A stretch of DNA of 64,000 nucleotides from Oscillospiraceae bacterium (GTDB lineage: Bacteria; Bacillota; Clostridia; Oscillospirales; Oscillospiraceae), in the NCBI GenBank assembly GCA_017440925.1, contig JAFSAP010000034.1:1-64000 (forward strand), in the 5' to 3' direction. The notes under the pieces are model-generated. The model saw only the letters and a program-made list of their open reading frames with translations. It was not told the DNA's origin and did no database searches. Numbering within the stretch: position 1 is the first letter of the stretch; the number at the start of each line of letters is the position of its first letter. Positions 18,167 through 26,837 of the stretch are shown one piece after another. Both the position numbers and the translations under genes were made by a program.

Positions 18167-18286
18167 GTGATTCACAATAAAAGCAGTTTACCCAAATATT
18201 ACTGGGTATCTATTGGATTTCTCTGTTTGACAATATACGGCTAATTATGATAAAACATAATAAATATGATTTACAAGGAGATAACC

Positions 18287-19492
18287 GTGAGAATTTTAAG
18301 TGTTACTGCCCAGAAAGTTGACAGTACCGGCAGCGGTGTGTATCTGACAGAGCTGGTGAAGGGGTTTGATAAAGCAGGTCATCAGCAGGCTGTGATCTGC
18401 GGCACCACCTGGCAGGATGCCATTTCACTGCCGGAAAATGTGGCAGTTTATCCCGTATATTATAATACAGAGGAACTACCATTTCCTATCTGCGGCATGT
18501 CTGATGAGATGCCTTACGAGAGTACCCGCTACTGTGATTTGACAGATGAGATGACGGAGCAGCTGTTTGCTGCCTTTCGCCGTACTATTTGGGAGGCAGT
18601 GGAAAGCTTTCATCCTGATGTGATCCTGTGCCACCATCTATACTTTTTGGCTTCTCTGGTGCGCCAGATGTATCCGGACATTCCGGTATATGGCCAGTGC
18701 CATGGCTCCGATCTGCGGCAGTTTAAAAAGAATTTCTGGCAGCATGCCCTGATCTATTCGGAGATCTCCAGACTGGACGGTATTTTTGCACTTCATGAAG
18801 AGCAGAAGCAGATGATTTGCCAGCTGTACGGTATTCCCGAAGAACGGGTCACGGTCATCGGCACCGGCTACAACAGCGATGTGTTCCATATCCGGGAAGA
18901 TATCAAGGCAAATGCGAATCCGGAAAAGATCCGGCTGATTTTTGCGGGAAAGATCTCCGAGAAAAAGGGCGTTATGAGCCTCATGCGTTCACTGCAGTAT
19001 CTGCAGTGGCCGGACCGCTATGAGTTGTATCTGGCAGGCGGTGCTGGAAATGAGGCGGAATTTAAAAAAATCCGCCACCTGGCTCTGGTGGCTCCCTGCT
19101 ATGTGGAGTTTTTGGGCAGGCTGTCCCATGAACAGCTGGCGGAGGAAATGAATGCCAGCGACATCTTTGTGCTGCCCTCTTTCTATGAGGGATTGCCTCT
19201 GGTGCTGATCGAGGCAATGGCCTGCGGCCTGCATGCAGTTTGTACGGACCTGCCCGGCATCAAGCCTTGGCTGAACAAAGCCATTCCTCACAATGGTGTT
19301 CAGTTCGTAAAGCCGCCGGAGATGCAAAATGAGGATGAACCCATCCCGGAAAGCTTGCCTGGCTTTGAAAAACGTCTGGCGGCTGCCATTCAGACGGTGC
19401 TTTGGAATCCGGATGCAGACCAGGAACAGGTACATTCTGTATCCTGGGATGCGCTGTGTGACCGGATCTGCAGGATATGGAATCAACAATAA
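18287..19492 (+). CDS. GT4 family glycosyltransferase
   Basis: This 401-residue GT-B glycosyltransferase transfers a sugar from an activated nucleotide donor, probably in cell-surface glycan or glycolipid assembly. It has an N-terminal acceptor domain with STGSGVYLTELVKGF, and a C-terminal donor domain with LIFAGKISEKKG and the FVLPSFYEGLPLVLIEAMACG segment whose E-x7-E glutamates are typical of family 4. The best start is GTG 18287, which follows AAGGAG at 6 bases. It is followed 24 bases later by a small coiled-coil gene, and the two share a terminator. Donor and acceptor are unknown. A consensus TTGACA at 18227-18232 with a poor -10 lies upstream. Confidence 0.83.
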   Translation: MRILSVTAQKVDSTGSGVYLTELVKGFDKAGHQQAVICGTTWQDAISLPENVAVYPVYYNTEELPFPICGMSDEMPYESTRYCDLTDEMTEQLFAAFRRTIWEAVESFHPDVILCHHLYFLASLVRQMYPDIPVYGQCHGSDLRQFKKNFWQHALIYSEISRLDGIFALHEEQKQMICQLYGIPEERVTVIGTGYNSDVFHIREDIKANANPEKIRLIFAGKISEKKGVMSLMRSLQYLQWPDRYELYLAGGAGNEAEFKKIRHLALVAPCYVEFLGRLSHEQLAEEMNASDIFVLPSFYEGLPLVLIEAMACGLHAVCTDLPGIKPWLNKAIPHNGVQFVKPPEMQNEDEPIPESLPGFEKRLAAAIQTVLWNPDADQEQVHSVSWDALCDRICRIWNQQ

Positions 19493-19516
19493 ACGGAGTA
19501 AAACAGGAGGTACTGT

Positions 19517-19837
19517 ATGGAAATGCTGCTGAATTCCCAGGAAGAACGCTGCCGCATGGAGGTTTACAATGAATATCTCCGGAAGATCCCTCAGTTGCTG
19601 ACACAACTAGAGACCGTGGAGAAAATGTACGAAAAGGCTGTTCTGGAGGAAGCTATGCTCCAGGAGAAAGATTCTTCTGACCGCAGCGTGGCCCTCTATG
19701 CAGACCGCTTGCAGCGGACGAAGCAACAGTGCCTTGCACGCATGGAGGATATCCGCCAGCAATGCCGCTTGATTTTTCAGCTGAAAGCCCAGATCGAGCA
19801 GGAGAGTACTGCACTTTGCAAATTAATGGAAAAATAA
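19517..19837 (+). CDS. Small predicted coiled-coil protein
   Basis: This 106-residue protein has no family I recognise. It is almost entirely charged alpha helix, with Leu/Met/Ile residues at heptad-like spacing from about residue 10 to the end, so it probably forms a coiled coil. It has four cysteines and no signal or membrane segment. A good site (AGGAGG) precedes ATG 19517. It is co-transcribed with the GT4 gene, which is the only hint to its role. Confidence 0.7.
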   Translation: MEMLLNSQEERCRMEVYNEYLRKIPQLLTQLETVEKMYEKAVLEEAMLQEKDSSDRSVALYADRLQRTKQQCLARMEDIRQQCRLIFQLKAQIEQESTALCKLMEK

Positions 19838-19844
19838 GGAAGAA

Positions 19845-19871
19845 CAGGGCCGCCGAATTTCGGCGGCCCTG
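19845..19871 (+). terminator. Bidirectional terminator after the coiled-coil gene
   Basis: A perfect 11-bp stem (CAGGGCCGCCG / CGGCGGCCCTG) lies between convergent genes and is followed rightward by TATTTATTGTTTT. Confidence 0.83.
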
Positions 19872-19882
19872 TATTTATTGTT

Positions 19883-20584
19883 TTATACGTTAAAGTTAAA
19901 TAGTTCATCCACAGGCCAGGTTTCCATCCGGCTGTACATATCCCGCCACTGGAGCACCTCATAGTTGCAGCCTACTGCAAAGATCTCCAGCAGGCGGCGC
20001 AGTTCCTTGCCGGTCTTGTTTTCACAGAGTTTGTTGATCATCTCGATCTCGTTCTGGCACTTTGCCACATATTCCGGCGTGGTGTAGTATTCGATCCACT
20101 TGTAGCAAGGGTCATCCTTATCCAGCTTACACTGGGGCAGCAGGTCGAAACCCATGTGCATGTACAGAACGTTGCAGGGAAACAGTCCCATCATGCAGCC
20201 TGCCAGATCGCCCTCATAGGCCCGTGCGATCTCATGGGAGGTGTAGCTCCGCTTTTTCTCTGCCATGATGGTGCTTTCCAGTTCTTCAATGCTGATATTC
20301 AGAGTTTCTGCCCAGTAGGAACGGTTGAAGGCGACAGTGCCTTCAAAGGTGGACTTGACGATCTTATACCACTGTTCCATCTCGTCAAAGCCCTGGGATT
20401 TTGCAAAACCAATGGCCCAGCACTTGGCATATTCCATCAGATACTGGTAATTCTGGCGGATCTGCCACTTGAACCGTTCCTGGGTCATGGTTCCGTGGAG
20501 GATGTGCTGCATCTGGTCAGTTGCTTCCATGGCGGCACAGGTGATTTTGATCATGGGAAGAAGATGCTCTTCATAAATATTCAT
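19883..20584 (-). CDS. TenA/thiaminase II-like protein
   Basis: The 233-residue all-helical protein fits the TenA family, whose known members deaminate aminopyrimidines from thiamine breakdown or hydrolyse thiamine. The conserved cysteine is in LFPCNVLYMHMG and the C-terminal glutamate/tryptophan region in NYEVLQWRDMY, ending METWP as in TenA. No TPP riboswitch is visible upstream. The ATG at 20584 lacks its own ribosome site. A 6-codon open frame (20601 to 20581) with a good GGAGG overlaps it as ATGA. It is divergent to the desulfidase gene and next to nucleoside genes, so a role on a modified pyrimidine is an alternative to thiamine salvage. Confidence 0.75.
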   Translation of the reverse strand: MNIYEEHLLPMIKITCAAMEATDQMQHILHGTMTQERFKWQIRQNYQYLMEYAKCWAIGFAKSQGFDEMEQWYKIVKSTFEGTVAFNRSYWAETLNISIEELESTIMAEKKRSYTSHEIARAYEGDLAGCMMGLFPCNVLYMHMGFDLLPQCKLDKDDPCYKWIEYYTTPEYVAKCQNEIEMINKLCENKTGKELRRLLEIFAVGCNYEVLQWRDMYSRMETWPVDELFNFNV

Positions 20585-20634
20585 ATTCGTTTTGGCTGCA
20601 TCGGCAGCCTGCCTCCTATCTGAAAATTTAGGTG

Positions 20635-20663
20635 TTGAATTATTTGAGAATCTCTGTTATTCT
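20635..20663 (+). promoter_or_regulatory. Promoter of the TudS-like gene
   Basis: TTGAAT (20635-20640), 17 bases, TATTCT (20658-20663), 23 bases before the start codon. Confidence 0.55.
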
Positions 20664-20685
20664 GAAAGAAAAAGGGGGAATTACT

Positions 20686-21237
20686 ATGCAGGATATCATT
20701 TTTGTCAGCCACTGTGTGCTGAACATTGCATCCAAGGTGGTCATGTACAATGAAGCAGAAATGGCAGCGGAGGAAGACCTGCGCCGCCGGTTTGTGAGCA
20801 AGGCCGTCAGCCAGGGCGTGCAGCTGGTTCAGCTGCCCTGTCCGGAGTTCATTATGTACGGCAGCCGCCGTTGGGGCCATGTGTCAGAGCAGTTTGATAC
20901 GCCGTATTTCCGCAGCCAGTGCAGAAAATTACTGGAAGATTATATGTTGCAGATCAAAGAGTACCTGTCCAACGACCGGTTCCGGATCCTGGGCATCGTA
21001 GGTATTGACGGTAGTCCCAGCTGCGGTGTGGATTACACCTGTTATGGCACCTGGGGCGGTAACCTCAGTGACCGGGATGATCTGAAGGATTGCATCGCTA
21101 CCTCCCGGTTGGGAAGTGGAAAGGGAGTCCTCATGGATGAATTCTCCAAACTGCTGAAAGAGCAGGGGGTGGATGTCCCTATGGTGGGCCTGTTTGCTGA
21201 CGAACCGGAGAAGATCATGGCGCTTCTGGAAAAGTAA
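20686..21237 (+). CDS. TudS-related putative desulfidase (DUF523-like)
   Basis: This 183-residue protein resembles the thiouracil desulfidase TudS/DUF523 group, whose characterised members use a [4Fe-4S] cluster held by three cysteines to remove sulfur from 2- or 4-thiouracil. The three candidate ligands are visible in SHCVLN, LPCPEF and GSPSCGV. I recall an NCBI family named for C. difficile CD3072 that is described as TudS-related and associated with an ECF transporter, which matches the layout here. The start follows GGGGGAA at 20686. It is transcribed alone with its own terminator. The thiolated substrate is not known. Confidence 0.75.
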   Translation: MQDIIFVSHCVLNIASKVVMYNEAEMAAEEDLRRRFVSKAVSQGVQLVQLPCPEFIMYGSRRWGHVSEQFDTPYFRSQCRKLLEDYMLQIKEYLSNDRFRILGIVGIDGSPSCGVDYTCYGTWGGNLSDRDDLKDCIATSRLGSGKGVLMDEFSKLLKEQGVDVPMVGLFADEPEKIMALLEK

Positions 21238-21243
21238 AAGCAT

Positions 21244-21274
21244 AAGTGGGTGAACGCATGTCCACCCACTTTTT
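21244..21274 (+). terminator. Bidirectional terminator between the desulfidase and nucleoside hydrolase genes
   Basis: A 9-bp stem (AAGTGGGTG / CACCCACTT) with a 10-base loop is followed rightward by TTTTGTGTTG. Confidence 0.8.
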
Positions 21275-21281
21275 GTGTTGT

Positions 21282-22220
21282 TTAGGCGTGGAGGGTACGG
21301 AAAATGTAGTCCTTGTAAACCTGGGGCTTCAGCTTGGAGCAGATCCAAACATTGGGTTCCTTGCCGGAGAACTGGTAAACATCAACCAGAACAGCACCGG
21401 CACTGATGCCAAAGGAAATATCCACTTCACAGTAATACTTGTCGCACTTTTCGATGCATTCGGGACACAGGGCGGCAGCCATGGCGGCGGGATCTGCCAT
21501 ATCCAGACAGGGTTCACCGAACCGGTCGCAGTTCATTTCCATCAGACACTTATTGCAGTCGATGGCGAACTTGCCCAGTTCACCGCTGTTGCGGATACGC
21601 TCGATGTCAGCTGCGCTGAGCATAGCTTCGTCCAGACAGGCGTCCCAGCCCACAAACATCATGGGCAGACCGGATTCCACAACGATCTTGGCGGATTCGG
21701 GATCCTGCCAGATATTAAATTCGGAGGCAGGTGTGACATTGCCGGTGCCGAGGCCTGCGCTGCCCATAACGCTGATACGCTTGACCCGCTTCATGGTTTC
21801 GGGAGCCAGACGGATGGCTACAGCCAGATTGGTCAGAGGGCCGAGGGCAATGACTTCCACGGAGTTTTCGGGCTCTGCTTCCAGAATTTCCAGCATTTTC
21901 AGAACACCGTTGCCGGGCGTAACCGTCAGACGGTGGGGTACCAGACCGATATCGCCCATTCCGTCATTGCCATGGGTCTCGTGGGCAAAGATCATTTCCC
22001 GAACCAGGGGCAGTTCCACACCCATGTAAACAGGGGGCTCATAGGTGCCGGATTTTTCAATGGTGGTCAGCGTGTTGATGGCTGCCTGCTTTGCAGAAAC
22101 ATTGCCTGCCACAATGCTGAACATCAAAATTTCGTAGCTTTCATCATTCAGGGCCATTGCAATGGCCATTGCGTCATCGGAACCGCAGTCGGTATCGATG
22201 ATGATTTTTTTCTTGTCCAT
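21282..22220 (-). CDS. Inosine-uridine-type nucleoside hydrolase
   Basis: The 312-residue protein belongs to the nucleoside N-ribohydrolase (IunH/RihA) superfamily and should cleave ribonucleosides to free base and ribose. The calcium-binding N-terminal DTDCGSDDA motif and the ALGPLTNLA and TPASEFNIWQDPESA motifs are intact. The usual C-terminal histidine region is replaced by a Cys-rich stretch (ALCPECIEKCDKYYC), so specificity may be unusual. ATG 22220 follows AGGAGG. It stands between the desulfidase and the MFS/ECF genes, in keeping with a nucleoside-salvage locus. Confidence 0.87.
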   Translation of the reverse strand: MDKKKIIIDTDCGSDDAMAIAMALNDESYEILMFSIVAGNVSAKQAAINTLTTIEKSGTYEPPVYMGVELPLVREMIFAHETHGNDGMGDIGLVPHRLTVTPGNGVLKMLEILEAEPENSVEVIALGPLTNLAVAIRLAPETMKRVKRISVMGSAGLGTGNVTPASEFNIWQDPESAKIVVESGLPMMFVGWDACLDEAMLSAADIERIRNSGELGKFAIDCNKCLMEMNCDRFGEPCLDMADPAAMAAALCPECIEKCDKYYCEVDISFGISAGAVLVDVYQFSGKEPNVWICSKLKPQVYKDYIFRTLHA

Positions 22221-22348
22221 AATGGAGCCTCCTGTATGTTGGTTATGATTAGTCACATTAAAATTAACTGATTGCGGCCCAAAAGTAAAGTATGAAATTC
22301 GACAAATAATATTTTTGATTTTTGTGTGTAATGCTAAATAATGAATTG

Positions 22349-22377
22349 TTGATTTTAAACATTTTCCATGATAATAT
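22349..22377 (+). promoter_or_regulatory. Promoter of the MFS-ECF-nucleoside operon
   Basis: TTGATT (22349-22354), 17 bases, TAATAT (22372-22377), about 45 bases before the MFS start, in a 200-base AT-rich divergent region. Confidence 0.55.
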
Positions 22378-22421
22378 ATAAACAACTGTTACAAAACTAT
22401 GAATGAATCCGGGTATAAAGA

Positions 22422-23573
22422 ATGATAAAAGATAAAAGATATAATGCTTTTTCCGTTTTGATTTTCTCTCTGATGGGCTGTTTCCTGGCAGCAAACCAGA
22501 GCATCGTTGCCAACGTCACAGCAGCTCTCGGCGGCAGTGAGGCAGAGATGGGCTATATGGTCAGTGCACTGTATCTCGGTTCTATGATTGCAGTGCCCTT
22601 TGAAGGTGAAATTGCAGTAGCGCTGGGAAAGCGGATGGCGGTGGTCATCTCCGCGCTGATGGTTTGTGCGGGTGCAGTCCTGATGCTGATCTGCCAGAGC
22701 ATTCCTGTAGCCATCCTGGGCCTCACAATTTATGGTGCCGGTATCGGCGGCTATGAGAGCATCAATATGTCTTTGGTTGCGGACAACCGTCCGGAAGACT
22801 CCAACCAATTTCTCAACCTGCTGCAGGCGCTGTTCAGCATCGGCGCTATGATCTCTCCGCTGATCATTGCAAAGTATTTAAGAAGCGACGAATTCCGTCC
22901 CATGTATGCAGTGCTGCTGGGCTGTTATACGTTCCTGATGCTGTATTTCCTGATGGATCGCCGGATCGATACGTTTGCAACCCAGGATAAGAAGGAAGAA
23001 CATGGTTTTGTTTTCCTGAAGCTGATGAAGAACGGAAAAATGCTGATCTACATGGCGGCCATGTTTATTTATCTCGGTTCCGAAACAGCCCTGACCTTCT
23101 GGATCGGCAGTCTTTATACCCAGGCCGGTATTGGCGAGTTTGGCGCCATGGCATTGTCCTCTTACTGGTTTGCCAGTATTTTCGGCCGTTTGCTGGGCAG
23201 CCGTGTCAAATCCCCCAAGTCCATTGTTGCCCCCTGCTTCGCAGTGGGTGCTGTAGGATATTTTGTTGTGGCCTTTGTTCCTGGTGTGATTGCCAAGACT
23301 TTGGCGATCATTGTTATGGGTATTGCTTTTGCACCCCTGTATGCCGGAATTGCCATCATTGGTGGCGAACTGTTCCCGGAATATTCTGCACCTGCATTCT
23401 CACTGATGATTTTTGCTGCCGGACTTGGCGGTACCCTGTTCCAGCCGGTCATCAGTCTGTTCCTGTCCAGTGGCAATGCCGCAGCTGCCTACTGGATCGC
23501 AGGTATCCTTTCAGCCATCACCGCAGTGGTGCTGGCAGTTATGCACAGAAAAGAAAAAGCTGTGCAGATTTGA
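22422..23573 (+). CDS. MFS transporter
   Basis: This 383-residue protein has about twelve hydrophobic segments with the major facilitator layout: a short basic loop near EVAVALGKRMAV after helix 2, and a central cytoplasmic loop around residues 180-195. Its substrate cannot be read from the sequence. The position upstream of the ECF transporter and nucleoside enzymes suggests a nucleoside, base or ribose, perhaps export of a dead-end product. The ribosome site is weak. It may be translated less than the ECF genes that follow 51 bases later. Confidence 0.8.
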   Translation: MIKDKRYNAFSVLIFSLMGCFLAANQSIVANVTAALGGSEAEMGYMVSALYLGSMIAVPFEGEIAVALGKRMAVVISALMVCAGAVLMLICQSIPVAILGLTIYGAGIGGYESINMSLVADNRPEDSNQFLNLLQALFSIGAMISPLIIAKYLRSDEFRPMYAVLLGCYTFLMLYFLMDRRIDTFATQDKKEEHGFVFLKLMKNGKMLIYMAAMFIYLGSETALTFWIGSLYTQAGIGEFGAMALSSYWFASIFGRLLGSRVKSPKSIVAPCFAVGAVGYFVVAFVPGVIAKTLAIIVMGIAFAPLYAGIAIIGGELFPEYSAPAFSLMIFAAGLGGTLFQPVISLFLSSGNAAAAYWIAGILSAITAVVLAVMHRKEKAVQI

Positions 23574-23624
23574 TTTGGATTCAACATTATATAATGTGTT
23601 GGACATAAATTTGGAGGTGTTCCC

Positions 23625-24278
23625 ATGAAGAAAACTTACTCTATCAAAGACGATTTCTCCACCCTCGCTATGCTGTTCATCCCTCTGGGCGTTGCCATCA
23701 ACTTTGTTGGCGGACAGGTTGCATCCCTGCTGAAGCTGCCTGTATATCTGGACTGCATCGGCACCGTGCTGACCGCTATGCTGTCTGGTCCCTGGGTCGG
23801 TGCTGTTACCGGTCTGCTGACCAACGTTGTCACCGGTATTGCCAACCCCGTTAACTTCTGGTTCATTCCTGTTAACGTTGTTGTCGGTCTGGTTGTCGGT
23901 TTCCTGGCCCGTAAGGATATGTGGCGTGGCTGGAAGCTGATCATTTCCTTCATCATTATGGATCTGGTCTCCCTGTTCGTTTCCACTCCCATCGTTGTTT
24001 ACGTTTACGGCGGCGTTACCGGCAGCGGCACCTCTCTGCTGACTGCAGTTCTGATGGCTACCGGCCAGAGCATCTGGGCTTCTGTTTTCTCCGTTGAGAT
24101 CATCTGGACCACTCTGGACAGAGTTCTGTCCTACCTGGTTGCTTACCTGATCATCAAGGTCATTCCTGCAAAGACCCTGGTCAAGTTCTCCCTGGGTGAG
24201 TTCTATATTGGCAAGAAGACTGCTGCAGCTGCTCCTGTTGAGGAAGTTAAGGACGCTTTCGAAGAGGCCAACAAGTAA
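23625..24278 (+). CDS. ECF transporter S component (CD3073-like)
   Basis: This 217-residue membrane protein with about six hydrophobic helices is the substrate-binding S unit of an energy-coupling-factor importer. It has the S-unit pattern of AINFVGGQVASLLKLPVYLDCIGT and the loop LSGPWVGAVTGLLTNVVTG, and ends in an Ala/Glu-rich cytoplasmic tail. I recall an NCBI family named for C. difficile CD3073 for such proteins, but no substrate is established. T and two A units follow, so this is a dedicated (group I) ECF system. The neighbouring phosphorylase, ribokinase and desulfidase point to a nucleoside, possibly thiolated. GGAGG precedes the start. Confidence 0.83.
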   Translation: MKKTYSIKDDFSTLAMLFIPLGVAINFVGGQVASLLKLPVYLDCIGTVLTAMLSGPWVGAVTGLLTNVVTGIANPVNFWFIPVNVVVGLVVGFLARKDMWRGWKLIISFIIMDLVSLFVSTPIVVYVYGGVTGSGTSLLTAVLMATGQSIWASVFSVEIIWTTLDRVLSYLVAYLIIKVIPAKTLVKFSLGEFYIGKKTAAAAPVEEVKDAFEEANK

Positions 24279-24298
24279 TTTAATTATGTATCAAAATC

Positions 24299-24328
24299 TG
24301 AGCGGGCACGGCAACTCGTGCTCGCTCA
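24299..24328 (+). promoter_or_regulatory. Intercistronic stem-loop between ECF S and T genes
   Basis: A 12-bp stem with one G-U pair (TGAGCGGGCACG / CGTGCTCGCTCA) and a 6-base loop sits between the S and T genes without a T-run. It is better placed as an mRNA-stabilising or processing element than as a terminator, and could keep S in excess over T and A. Confidence 0.5.
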
Positions 24329-24347
24329 ATGTCTAGCAGGTGAAACT

Positions 24348-25178
24348 ATGTACATTGAACAGATTCAAATCCGTAAAGACAATAAAATTGCGGCAATGGA
24401 TCCCATCGCAAAGCTTTGGGTGGTTTTGCTGTATTTTGTGACCAATGCCGTGCTTGCCGGCATTTCTGAACCCTTTGGCGGTTATTCTCCGCTGCTGTAT
24501 GCCTGGTTCCTGGCCGTCATCATTCTGGCTGCTGTTACTGGCATTATGAAGAAATTCCTGAAGGCAATGGGTGTTGTTGCGACCATTTTTATTATCGTTT
24601 TTCTGGTGCAGGCATTCATTGTGGAAACCCCTGATCCTGAAATTCCCGGCGTGATTCTGTGGAGATGGAATATTTCCAGCGCCTTCCACCCCACCATCTG
24701 GGAATATGGCCTGCAGAATGGTCTGAAGCTGGGCTTCAACATTCTCAATGGTGCCAGCATTTTCGTATGGCTGTTCCAGTGCACCCAGAATAAAGAGCTG
24801 TCCCGGGCGCTGGAAGACCGCGGTATGAACTATAAAGTCGTCTATGTGTTCCTGTCATCCATGGAGATGATCGGTGTTTTGAATAAAAAGTCCCAGACCA
24901 TCATGAATGCCCAGCGTGCCCGTGGTGTTGAAACCGAGGGTAATATGCTTGTCCGTGCAAAGGCATTCTTCCCCACAATGGTTCCTCTGGTTCTTTCCTC
25001 CATCACCGATATGGAAGAACGTGTTCTGACCATGGAAAGCAAGGGCTTCAACGCACCCTGCGCAAAGACCCATCTGCTGGTGCTGCATAAGAGTGGTGCT
25101 GAAAAGATGATGATCGCCATCTTTGCTGTATTTTTCGTTATTTCTGTAATTGGGAGGGTACTGGTATGGGTGCTGTAA
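24348..25178 (+). CDS. ecfT: ECF transporter T component
   Basis: The 276-residue transmembrane coupling subunit links the S unit to the two ATPases. It has about five membrane helices and the two short coupling motifs typical of EcfT, seen as NAQRARGVETEG and in the later TMESKGFNA. The start at 24348 lies behind AGCAGG. The gene overlaps the A1 gene by 13 bases, consistent with translational coupling. Confidence 0.87.
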   Translation: MYIEQIQIRKDNKIAAMDPIAKLWVVLLYFVTNAVLAGISEPFGGYSPLLYAWFLAVIILAAVTGIMKKFLKAMGVVATIFIIVFLVQAFIVETPDPEIPGVILWRWNISSAFHPTIWEYGLQNGLKLGFNILNGASIFVWLFQCTQNKELSRALEDRGMNYKVVYVFLSSMEMIGVLNKKSQTIMNAQRARGVETEGNMLVRAKAFFPTMVPLVLSSITDMEERVLTMESKGFNAPCAKTHLLVLHKSGAEKMMIAIFAVFFVISVIGRVLVWVL

Positions 25179-26026
25179 TTGAACTGAAAAATGTCTCCTA
25201 TAAATACCCTCTGACGGATACCCCTGCCATCAGAAACTTTAATTTAAGTGTGGAAAAGGGCAGCTTCTGGGGTGTCATCGGTCCCAACGGTTCCGGTAAA
25301 ACCACCCTGTGTGCCATTATGCGTGGCTTTGCACCCAGCTTCTACAAGGGTGAACTGGAAGGCGAAGTGCTGGTGGAAGGCAAGCGCATCGATGAATATG
25401 CGGAAGGCGAACTCTCCCTGCGGGTTGGCTATGTTTTCCAGAATCCCTTCAATCAGATCAGCGGTGTCAAGGATACCGTTTTTGAAGAGGTTGCCTATGG
25501 CCTGGAGAACTTCGGTGTTTCCACGGATGAGATTGAGGAACGGGTCATCCGCGCCATGAAGCTGACAGATATTGAGCACTTGGCCATGAAGAAGCCCTTC
25601 GAGCTTTCCGGCGGCCAGCAGCAGAGAATGGCACTGGCTTCCTGCCTGGTTCTGGAACCCGATATTCTGATCATTGACGAACCCACCTCGCAGCTGGACC
25701 CCGAGGGTACGGAGAGCGTGTTCAAAATCATTGAGCAGCTGAAAAAAGAAAAGCGCACGGTTGTTCTCGTGGAGCACAAGATCGATCTTATCGCAGAATA
25801 TGCCGATAACATTGTTGTCATGAAGGACGGCACTGCCATCCGCAGCGGCAGCAAGCAGGAAATCCTGTCCGATATTTCCCTGGAGGCAGAAGGTATCCAG
25901 CTGCCTCAGTATGCACTGCTGGGCAATGAACTGATCAAGCGGGGCATGAAGCTGGACTACATTCCCATTACGGAACAACAGGCCATTGAAGTCATTGGCA
26001 AAGCAATCAAGGGAGGTGACTGCTGA
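25166..26026 (+). CDS. ecfA1: ECF transporter ATPase A1
   Basis: The 286-residue ABC ATPase has Walker A GPNGSGKTT, Q-loop in VFQNPFNQIS, the full signature LSGGQQQ, Walker B LIIDEPTSQLDP and the switch histidine in VLVEHKID. It provides one ATP-hydrolysing half of the ECF heterodimer. It overlaps ecfT upstream and shares one base (TGATG) with ecfA2 downstream. All catalytic motifs are canonical, in contrast to A2. Confidence 0.92.
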   Translation: MGAVIELKNVSYKYPLTDTPAIRNFNLSVEKGSFWGVIGPNGSGKTTLCAIMRGFAPSFYKGELEGEVLVEGKRIDEYAEGELSLRVGYVFQNPFNQISGVKDTVFEEVAYGLENFGVSTDEIEERVIRAMKLTDIEHLAMKKPFELSGGQQQRMALASCLVLEPDILIIDEPTSQLDPEGTESVFKIIEQLKKEKRTVVLVEHKIDLIAEYADNIVVMKDGTAIRSGSKQEILSDISLEAEGIQLPQYALLGNELIKRGMKLDYIPITEQQAIEVIGKAIKGGDC

Positions 26027-26836
26027 TGTCATACATTGAACTGAAAGATGTCAGCTTTGCATACCCCGGCGGTTTTCTGGCCGTGGATCACCTGACACTG
26101 AATATTGAAAAGGGCGAGAATGTGGCAATCGTCGGTCAGAACGGCGCCGGCAAGACCACCACCGTCAAGCTTCTGAACGCCCTGCATTACCCCACTGAGG
26201 GTGATGTCATTATCGACGGCATGAACACCAAGGACTACACTACTGCCCAGGTTTCCCGCAAGGTAGGCTATGTGTTCCAGAATCCCGATGACCAGATCTT
26301 CCACTCCACCGTCTACGAAGAAGTGGCCTTCGGTCCCAAGATGATGAAGCTGCCGGAAGCAGCAGAAGAAGCAGGTCAACTATGCCCTGCAGATCACCGG
26401 CATGGGCAAGTATGTCAACGAAAATCCCTATAACCTGCCCCTGTCTATCCGTAAATTTGTTACCATTGCAGCCATCGTGGCAACGGACTGTGATGTCATG
26501 GTCTTTGACGAGCCAACTGCCGGACAGGACTATATTGGCAACAAGCGTCTTGCCTGGATCATTAAGGAACTGCAGAAAAAGGGTAAGACCCTGGTGACCA
26601 TCTCCCATGACATGGTCTTCGTCGCAGATAACTTTGACCGTGTTGTGGTCATGTGCAAGAAAAAGAAGCTGGCTGACGGAACGCCCAAGGAAGTTTTCTG
26701 GAATCAGCCTGTTCTGGACGATGCCATGCTGAAGCAGCCTTATGTCAGCAGCCTGTGCAATGCGCTGGGTGTCAGCGATAGTGCCATCAGCATGGAAGAG
26801 GCTGTGGAGGCGATCTGCGGAAAGGTAGGATTGTAA
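26026..26836 (+). CDS. ecfA2: ECF transporter ATPase A2, interrupted by a +1 frameshift
   Basis: The first frame gives Walker A GQNGAGKTT and the EcfA Q-helix region FQNPDDQIFHSTVYEEV, then runs out of register near 26359-26363 and stops at 26433. The second frame resumes with VNYALQITGMGKYV and carries Walker B VMVFDEPTAGQD and the switch histidine TISHDM. Removing one base from the GAAGCAGCAGAAG stretch restores a continuous protein of about 270 residues. The signature helix reads LPLSIRKFVTIA instead of LSGGQ, so this half may be catalytically degenerate even when intact. A base-calling error is the simplest explanation, because the rest of the operon is intact. Confidence 0.85.
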
Positions 26837-26837
26837 T

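Noticed and set aside
20585..20690. TPP riboswitch upstream of the TenA-like gene
   Set aside because: None of the conserved TPP riboswitch segments is present and the leader is too short.
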